Shown here: positions 58,360 through 64,000 of the stretch, piece by piece
Layout of the letters: each line of letters begins with the position of its first letter
How positions within the stretch are numbered: position 1 is the first letter of the stretch
Made by a program: the position numbers and the translations under genes
Assembly: GCA_038363925.1 (NCBI GenBank)
Contig: JAQQWL010000006.1
Location: forward strand, 1,282,501 to 1,346,500
DNA from: Apiospora phragmitis
Lineage: Eukaryota > Ascomycota > Sordariomycetes > Amphisphaeriales > Apiosporaceae
Reading direction: 5' to 3'
Length of the DNA: 64,000 bases
The notes under the pieces: model-generated
What the model was told of the DNA's origin: nothing
The model's database searches: none
The model's input: the letters and a program-made list of their open reading frames with translations, nothing else

Positions 58360-60111
58360 TTCGATCGATTGGTGAGATATGTGATGTCAATTAGCGTTGT
58401 CCGATGTGTAACAAACGTGGCAGAAACTTGAGATTAACTAGACTACCGACCGTGGGGATCTTGTCCATAACTTGGGATCTGGGGTCTTTTATGTGTCGTC
58501 TCATGATACACGCCAAGCTTTTCAGCGTTGCGATCTTGGCGTTTCACAATGGCGACGTACGGTATCGACATTGTTTCCACTGCGCCGCCAACTAAGCTAT
58601 GTGTAGAAGTTGTTTCTTTTCTCGTGGACAGAACCATCTGGCTGTGCACATACCATTCATTCGGCAAGAGTTACCAGTCGGCAATGGTAGCCCATGAGGC
58701 GGAATCTTTTCTGCCTATGAGCCGGCTGTTGTGTGGTCTGCAGCAGTCGGAGATAGCGACTTTACCAAAGAATATGATAGCTGAAATAACCATGACTATG
58801 CGGTAGAGCCTCACCATCTCCATACGTATTACCTCATGATAGCACCTGTCTTTTGACGAAGCAGTAGAAGTATACGTTGAACGACGCCACTTTCGTGGTG
58901 GACAAGCGCCATTGTCGCGCTTGGTCTGCCTGGAAGCTTTAGGAAACGAGCTTTCGTGCTTGGCTGCAAGCGACTTTATAAGTTTCCCGTGTCGATCTTT
59001 CCAGGGGCGTGAACAAAGACTTCGCTGTTCGTTTCCGAGACCAATTCAGTCCTCTTGACCTTCCAGGTCGTGTCTTCCGAGAGCTCAGTACTTGGTGACC
59101 ACAGTGCCCAGTTCTCGTTCGCTAGGCCCATCTTCGAAGCTTGATATGGTCGCTCGGGATACGCGGTTTATATTATAATGTTCATGAAGCGCTTCATCGA
59201 CTCAGCCCCGGATTATTCATTGGCATGTAAGGACCCCTGACGGCATTGCCCAAGTAACCTAATACCCCATGGTTTGAGGCCGGTATCGGGAGAGCACCGC
59301 CTATCGTTGGTGTATGGATCGGGGCGTACACCAACGGCTAATTGTAAAACTAGCCTGAAGAAACGGGCGCTACGTCAGCTTAGGCACACGAGTTCTCATA
59401 CCCCTATTGCTGCAACCGTTTTACCATCCTTATTATATCTTAGTACATATGTTCTGATTAGTAGAACCAAATACATAACCTGTATTGAAAGGAAGGTAGG
59501 GTCGTCGAGGAAGAGTAATCCTCAAGTGCTTGGCGTATGCCCCCCTAAGCAGGCCACTGGTATAAGCACATAAGCGCTATATTCAATTAACCGAACCCAA
59601 CTGGACGATCTTCGTTTTGGCATGAACCGGCGTCCCTGCATTCAATACATTCCAAAGGATGGTGGGGCTCATTATCCTTATCGCATAAGCATGGATGCTT
59701 CGTTCTAAACCGGACCAAGGTAAAAGAAAGGTTAAGTCGTCATTGCATTGTCTAAATGCGGCTTTGCTCGGGCTGCTCCTGTGACTCCGAACGTGGTCTG
59801 ACCAGGTCATTTGACACCAGCCCGCCATTGGCAACTCCTCTTCATTTTCCCAACTCACTTCGACCAAGAGAACGAATCTACCAACTCCTTTCAATCCTGG
59901 CATCTCACGCTTACTTGAATTTATCTCCGAGAACGACAAAGCTTCCCCTCCTTCGCCTCAGCTGCTCAGTCGCCCAACACCGAACCACCATCTTGGCACA
60001 GATCAACGACCACTGTTTCCACCACGACCCGACCACCAACTCCCCTGCCGATACCCGACCCGACATTGCACAGTTATTCAAGACAGGTCTACGAGAGTTA
60101 CGACAGGCAAG
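58360..60111. other. Gene-free stretch with the ubc8 promoter at its right end
   Basis: Only unsupported short ORFs. The last 300 bp are CT/AAC-rich and likely hold the ubc8 promoter and leader; no TATA box seen. Confidence 0.5.
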
Positions 60112-61152
60112 ATGAGTAGTCCAAGGAGACGTATTGAGACTGATGTAAGTCGTTTCGCGAAACCTGACTTGGCTATCTGCTGACATGCTTCTTTAGGTCA
60201 TGAAGTATGCCCCATACTAACCTACCCGTAACCTCGCGTGGTACACTTGACTGACTGCTCTATAGGATGTACGATATTCCTCCGACGTCTACAATACCCC
60301 TTCTAGCGACTAACCAATCTGACAAAGGCTCATGAGTGACTATGAAGTGACCCTGATCAATGACAATAGTAAGTCCGCCTCTTTCTGTTACGCAGACCCG
60401 AGTCTTGCGATTGACTAACATCTGGTCTGTAGTGTAAGGCTTATTCACCGACCAATGAACGATCACATCGCGAGCACCGATAACTGATTCCCGGCCAGGC
60501 AAGAGTTCTACGTCCGGTTTAAGGGACCTACAGAGAGTTAGTTCAGGATGGCCGGCAATATTCGTTGTCGACATTGTACTGAGAGTTGGCAGCGCCTTTC
60601 GAGAACGGTTCGTGGAAGATCCACGTCGAACTTCCGGATCAGTACCCCTACAAGTCGCCCAGCATCGGATTTGTGAACAGAATATACCACCCCAACATCG
60701 ACGAGCTGTAAGTGTGGACGGAGTCGAGAACATCTGGCATGGGAGAGTATACTAAGAATCGGTCAAGGTCTGGTTCGGTCTGCCTTGATGTCATCAATCA
60801 AACCTGGTCGCCCATGTTCGATATGATCAACATCTTTGAGGTTTTCCTGCCTCAGCTCCTGCGATACCCGAACCCTTCCGACCCGCTGAACGGCGAGGCC
60901 GCTGCCCTACTCATGAGGGAGCCCAAGAGCTACGACGCAAAAGTGAAAGGTTGGTTCTGAACAATGCCATTCTGTTGGGAGTCTCGGGACTGGCCCCTAC
61001 TAACACTCATGGTAGAGTACGTCCAGAAGTACGCCAGCAAAGACGCTGCCAACGAGGCCGGCAACGAAAGCGAAGATGACGACGATATGTCATCTGTTGC
61101 CAGTTTCGGCGACGAGGACGACGAGCCGGCCGGGCAGATGGACGATGTGTAA
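60112..61152 (+). CDS. ubc8: Ubiquitin-conjugating enzyme E2 (Ubc8/UBE2H), nine exons including 8-, 3- and 1-nt microexons
   Basis: Exons: 60112..60144, 60197..60204, 60266..60268, 60328..60368, 60433 (one base), 60499..60536, 60593..60707, 60768..60949, 61016..61152. The total is 558 nt = 185 residues, all phases agreeing. The N-terminus [20 protein letters not shown] matches yeast Ubc8 in spacing. Next come [34 protein letters not shown] (74-76) and the active-site Cys85 in [12 protein letters not shown]; the tail is acidic (EDDDDMSS...). Ubc8 takes ubiquitin from E1 and in yeast works with the GID/CTLH ligase on gluconeogenic enzymes. The single T exon makes Met of NMQEF and is flanked by CTGTAG and GTAAGG. 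The 3-nt exon adds one residue that homologues have. The gene is convergent with the splicing-factor gene at 61600. Confidence 0.92.
60197..60433 (+). other. ubc8: Microexon cluster in ubc8 (8, 3 and 1 nt)
   Basis: Three very short exons: GTCATGAA (60197-60204), GAT (60266-60268) and T (60433). The introns around them are 52, 61, 59, 64 and 65 bp, each with GT-AG ends. Branch-like CTAAC or CTGAC sites are visible in most of them (for example GACTAAC upstream of 60327 and of 60432). Skipping the 3-nt exon keeps frame; skipping the 1-nt exon breaks it. Inferred from sequence and homologue spacing, without transcript data. Confidence 0.75.
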
Positions 61153-61599
61153 ATGGCCATCTGCCCTCCGAGAATACCCTAACGTACTCGATTGATAGTC
61201 ATCATTTTGCGAACTGGAGCTCAGGAGTTTTGTTTTTCTTCTAGTTGGCACACGGTCAGGATGGAGTACTATGTAGGATTTGCATATTGAAGTTGACCGC
61301 GGATTTCATGCTGCTTTCATGCGCTGGGGTCCGAGTCTTCTTTTGGGAACAAGTTTCGCTTTTCGTTAAGGGGCTTGCTTTCAGTCGAATTTGAGTGACT
61401 TTTGGAACCAATCAACAAATACTTTCCCGTTACGTTTCTTTCCACAATGGGAACTAGGAAGTTGTAATAAACATTTGAACAATTTTACCTACTCATGTAG
61501 CATGCAACTCCAGTGAAACCTAATATTTCTCGATGCTGCCTCCAACGCCATTGTCCCTGGGTATCTTTAAAATGCAAACCGAGTCGAGCTTCCCGATCT
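61153..61599. other. Convergent 3' flanks
   Basis: About 450 bp between the stop codons of ubc8 and the splicing-factor gene. It presumably holds both polyadenylation regions. Confidence 0.5.
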
Positions 61600-62667
61600 T
61601 TAGGAAGAATCCGAATCATAAGCGACCAACGCCATAGATGTCTTTTTTATGCTGGTATCCTCCTTGGAGGATTCGTTGCGCGGAAGTTCCGCTTCTTTCG
61701 CCTCTATGCGCTTCCTCTTGATCCCCGATAGCCTGGCTGCTGTGCCATTCGAAGGACTAGGAACGAGGAACGGGTCATGGGCCGCTCGTGTGTTCCCGAC
61801 AATCTCGGAAACTAGGCTTTCCCTCATCCGAGCCGCAGCGTTCTCGGATTTGAGTCGTCTTTTGCCAGCGGATGATGGTGTTTTCTGCGCCGCCGCGGCG
61901 CCGTTGCCAAAGAGAGGCTTCGAGAGGGCGGCATTGTCTCCTGCTCCCCCGCCGTTCGCAGCCGATCCGAATTCCACCAGAGCAGCCCGTTTCGCGTCGT
62001 CGTCGTGCGCAGGTACCAGATCGATGCTCAAGCTCATGCGATCTCGCAGATCCTCCGATGCTCTGCCCTCTTTCTCGCGCGCGTGCCGGCCGACTCGGAA
62101 CTCCCTCCGCAGCCGCCGGTTCTGCTCGTACGGGTCCTCCCAGGCGCGCTGGCTCGCGTCCTCGAGCTCCTCGATGCGCACCTTGGCGTGCGCCAGCTGC
62201 TCGCGGTCCTCGATGGTCTTCTCGAGCTTCGCGAACGCGCTGCTCCGCAGTTTCTCCCGCTCCGCGTCCGTCATGATTTCGATCTGGCCAGGTTCGTCGT
62301 CGCTGCGGTCCTCGCGCCGCCGGCCGCCCTCGACCACCTCGTACGCCGTGTTCTTTGGGTCGGTGCGGATCTCGAGGGCGCCTCCGCACTCGACGTGCCG
62401 CATGCGGAAGCTGTAGATGGGGGTGCTGTAGTACTGGCCGACCTTCTTCTTCTCGGCGTTGAAGCGCACGCCCTGGCCGATGATGGTCGGCTTCGGGCAG
62501 TGGCCGCACCAGACCGCGAACGGCATCTCGAAGCGCACCGTCAGGATGCCCTGCGAGGCCAGCTTCGAGGCCCGGTTGCCTAGCGCGTGCTTGCGGTTCA
62601 CCTGGTTGCCCGACGCGGTGCCCTCGAGGTCCGGCGGGACGTACCGGCCCATGTTGAAACCTTGCAT
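61600..62667 (-). CDS. Splicing factor of the Yju2/Cwc16 family, CCDC130/Saf4 type
   Basis: 355 residues, single exon. The N-terminal family core runs MQGFNMGRYVPPDLEG, NRKHALGNRASKLASQGILT, FEMPFAVWCGHCPKP (CxxC at 54-57), GVRFNAEKKKVGQYYSTPI and HVECGGALEIRTDPKNTAYEV. A coiled coil follows (AEREKLRSSAFAKLEKTIE and on), then a Ser/Arg/Lys-rich tail. The GRY.PPD..G start and the GQGVRFNAEKKKVG block point to the CCDC130 (S. pombe Saf4) branch rather than Yju2 itself. These proteins join the spliceosome around its first catalytic step. Nuclear location is inferred. The frame is intact, and it is notable for lacking introns beside the intron-rich ubc8. Confidence 0.9.
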   Translation of the reverse strand: MQGFNMGRYVPPDLEGTASGNQVNRKHALGNRASKLASQGILTVRFEMPFAVWCGHCPKPTIIGQGVRFNAEKKKVGQYYSTPIYSFRMRHVECGGALEIRTDPKNTAYEVVEGGRRREDRSDDEPGQIEIMTDAEREKLRSSAFAKLEKTIEDREQLAHAKVRIEELEDASQRAWEDPYEQNRRLRREFRVGRHAREKEGRASEDLRDRMSLSIDLVPAHDDDAKRAALVEFGSAANGGGAGDNAALSKPLFGNGAAAAQKTPSSAGKRRLKSENAAARMRESLVSEIVGNTRAAHDPFLVPSPSNGTAARLSGIKRKRIEAKEAELPRNESSKEDTSIKKTSMALVAYDSDSS

Positions 62668-63811
62668 TTTGGTGGCGGGCCGGTTCGGTGACGTGGGGTA
62701 GGGAGACTGCTTCGAACACTACTTTCTTTGGTGGACTCTTCTCTCGTAGGGTGGTAGTGGTCGTTTTCGATACGATGGTGTCGGGGCGTCTTTGACGGTC
62801 AGTCTTGAATGTTCATGCGATATGACGACAGGTGTGTGGAAATGATTAGTGATTTTGGAGATTGTCAGGCTTCCATAGAACCCCCGCCAAAGGCCTGCTA
62901 GGCTGCTTCCCTCCAACCCCACATTAACTCATTCCTATCTCCGTTATACTTGGCATGTACAGAAGAGCCCAGAATTGGTTCGGTTTGAACTTAATTTCAA
63001 CTTGGAAACGTGTATTTGCTTGTCAAGGAAATAAGTTCTTGTTATAGAACGTTGTGGCTGCTCTTTGTATTGTCCGAACTGTCCAGCAAACACATGAATT
63101 CGTTCTATATCATGGAATATGCAAATAGCGAGGCTTAGTGTTAGTGGGGTGATGCTAAGTCCCCATCTCATATTTCAACTTCGCTATCACATGGTATTGT
63201 CAGTTCTCCGACATCGGTTGAAGTATGCGGACTTTCTACGCCAGCGATCTGTGTAGTTTACTAGACCAGGTCGTTGAAGCATATTTCATACATTCACTCA
63301 GTACTCTCTAATAGATATCATCGCATTGTAAGACGGCAGACTGCCTCTTCTCGCTGAAAGTAAGCGACGGCTGTGATGGTGGCCAGGTGCTATACTTGAA
63401 GCACAGCCAAGTCCCCTAGCTCAAGCCCTGTTTCTTTAGCGCCGGCTTACTCTATGGACCCCGAAAGCTCATCCTCCTTCACCCACCAACCTTATCTGCA
63501 CGTTCCATAGAGTGCCTTCCACTTCAGGCAGCTCGAAGAACATATCCACTTGTAGGTCAACATCGACTGGGACCTACTAGTACCTGGATGCAGAGGATAG
63601 GAACTATTGCGATTCTTGCATGCACGTGTCCACAGACGTGTCTCTCCATGGGATACTAATTTCGACGGTTGCATTCCGCCTGCCGTGTCTACCGCCAATG
63701 GTCCTGGCGTTTCAAGCTGACATCCTGCCCGAGTTCTCAAAGAGGAAGTCGAGGGTATGATCTACACGACAATAGTACTAGAAAGTCCCCGTATATCACT
63801 GAAGGCTCGAC
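62668..63811. other. Gene-free stretch
   Basis: Upstream of the splicing-factor gene and of the partial gene at the right edge. Short ORFs only. Confidence 0.5.
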
Positions 63812-63818
63812 TATATAT
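63812..63818 (+). promoter_or_regulatory. TATA box of the edge gene
   Basis: TATATAT about 150 bp upstream of ATG 63964, with a CT-rich leader between. Confidence 0.5.
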
Positions 63819-63963
63819 GAGGGCAGTCTCTTCTCACTACCGAAGCCATCCCATTCTTCTGCTTGCTATCTGACTCTTGTTGTTCCCACTTGTGCCTGTA
63901 TTAATAGACTTGTCCCCCGCTTTCTGCAGAGTAGATCCCGCGGCCCACAAAGCACTTGTCAAG

Positions 63964-64000
63964 ATGCAGTTCCTTCTAACCCTCTTCCCGTTATTGGCCG
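63964..64000 (+). CDS. Start of a secreted protein, cut by the window edge
   Basis: ATG at 63964 in good context (GTCAAGATGC), followed by MQFLLTLFPLLA, a signal-peptide core. The rest lies outside the window. A TATA box and CT-rich leader upstream support a real start. No function can be given. Confidence 0.6.
   Translation, partial: MQFLLTLFPLLA

Noticed and set aside
59583..59939. 118-codon minus-strand ORF next to ubc8
   Set aside because: It overlaps the probable ubc8 leader/promoter in antisense and shows no family features.

Overview
This window is nuclear DNA from a filamentous ascomycete (Pezizomycotina, most likely Sordariomycetes). The evidence is many short introns of about 50-105 bp with GTAAGT/GTATGT-type donors, CTAAC-like branch sites and CAG/TAG acceptors; an ascomycete laccase with a C-terminal DSG(I) plug; a 26-residue copper-metallothionein with the cysteine pattern of the Neurospora protein; and a fungal-only PTH11/SAT4-type receptor. 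Genes lie on both strands with no operon logic. No rRNA, tRNA, CRISPR array or intact transposon was recognised.

Layout, left to right. 0-10.8 kb: metallothionein, an extended SDR reductase, a disrupted amidoligase-like gene, a ferroportin-type iron exporter, an eight-exon hotdog thioesterase, and (sharing a 392-bp divergent promoter with it) an RRM/SRP40-like nucleolar protein. 11-19 kb: an unknown two-TM protein, a 2.8-kb gene-free tract with a 66-bp duplication and a degenerate 70-80-bp minisatellite, then a secreted berberine-bridge-type FAD oxidase. 19-24.6 kb: gene-poor. 24.6-32.4 kb: laccase, tandem chromodomain protein, GPI-anchored secreted protein. 33.7-45.6 kb: very-long-chain acyl-CoA synthetase/fatty acid transporter, classical SDR, putative zinc-finger nuclear protein, methionine-permease-like APC transporter, monocarboxylate-type MFS carrier. 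46.8-54.1 kb: four-carbon acid sugar kinase, acidic unknown protein, second MFS carrier, PTH11-like membrane protein. 55.6-64 kb: unknown protein, Cys-rich secreted protein, ubiquitin-conjugating enzyme Ubc8/UBE2H, Saf4/CCDC130-type splicing factor, and the first codons of another secreted protein cut by the window edge.

The genes are mostly independent functions. Loose themes are metal handling (metallothionein, ferroportin, laccase), secreted oxidative enzymes (laccase, BBE oxidase), secreted or surface proteins, and transport.

Two things stand out. First, the ubc8 gene can be spliced into a full-length, correctly spaced E2 only if it uses consecutive microexons of 8, 3 and 1 nucleotides; the 1-nt exon is required for frame. 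Second, about half of the genes carry single-base frame breaks, often beside short homopolymers and usually leaving good family similarity on both sides. This looks more like residual indel error in the sequence than mass pseudogenisation, and gene models here should be read with that in mind. CDS coordinates below are outer bounds; exons are listed in the evidence where they could be worked out.
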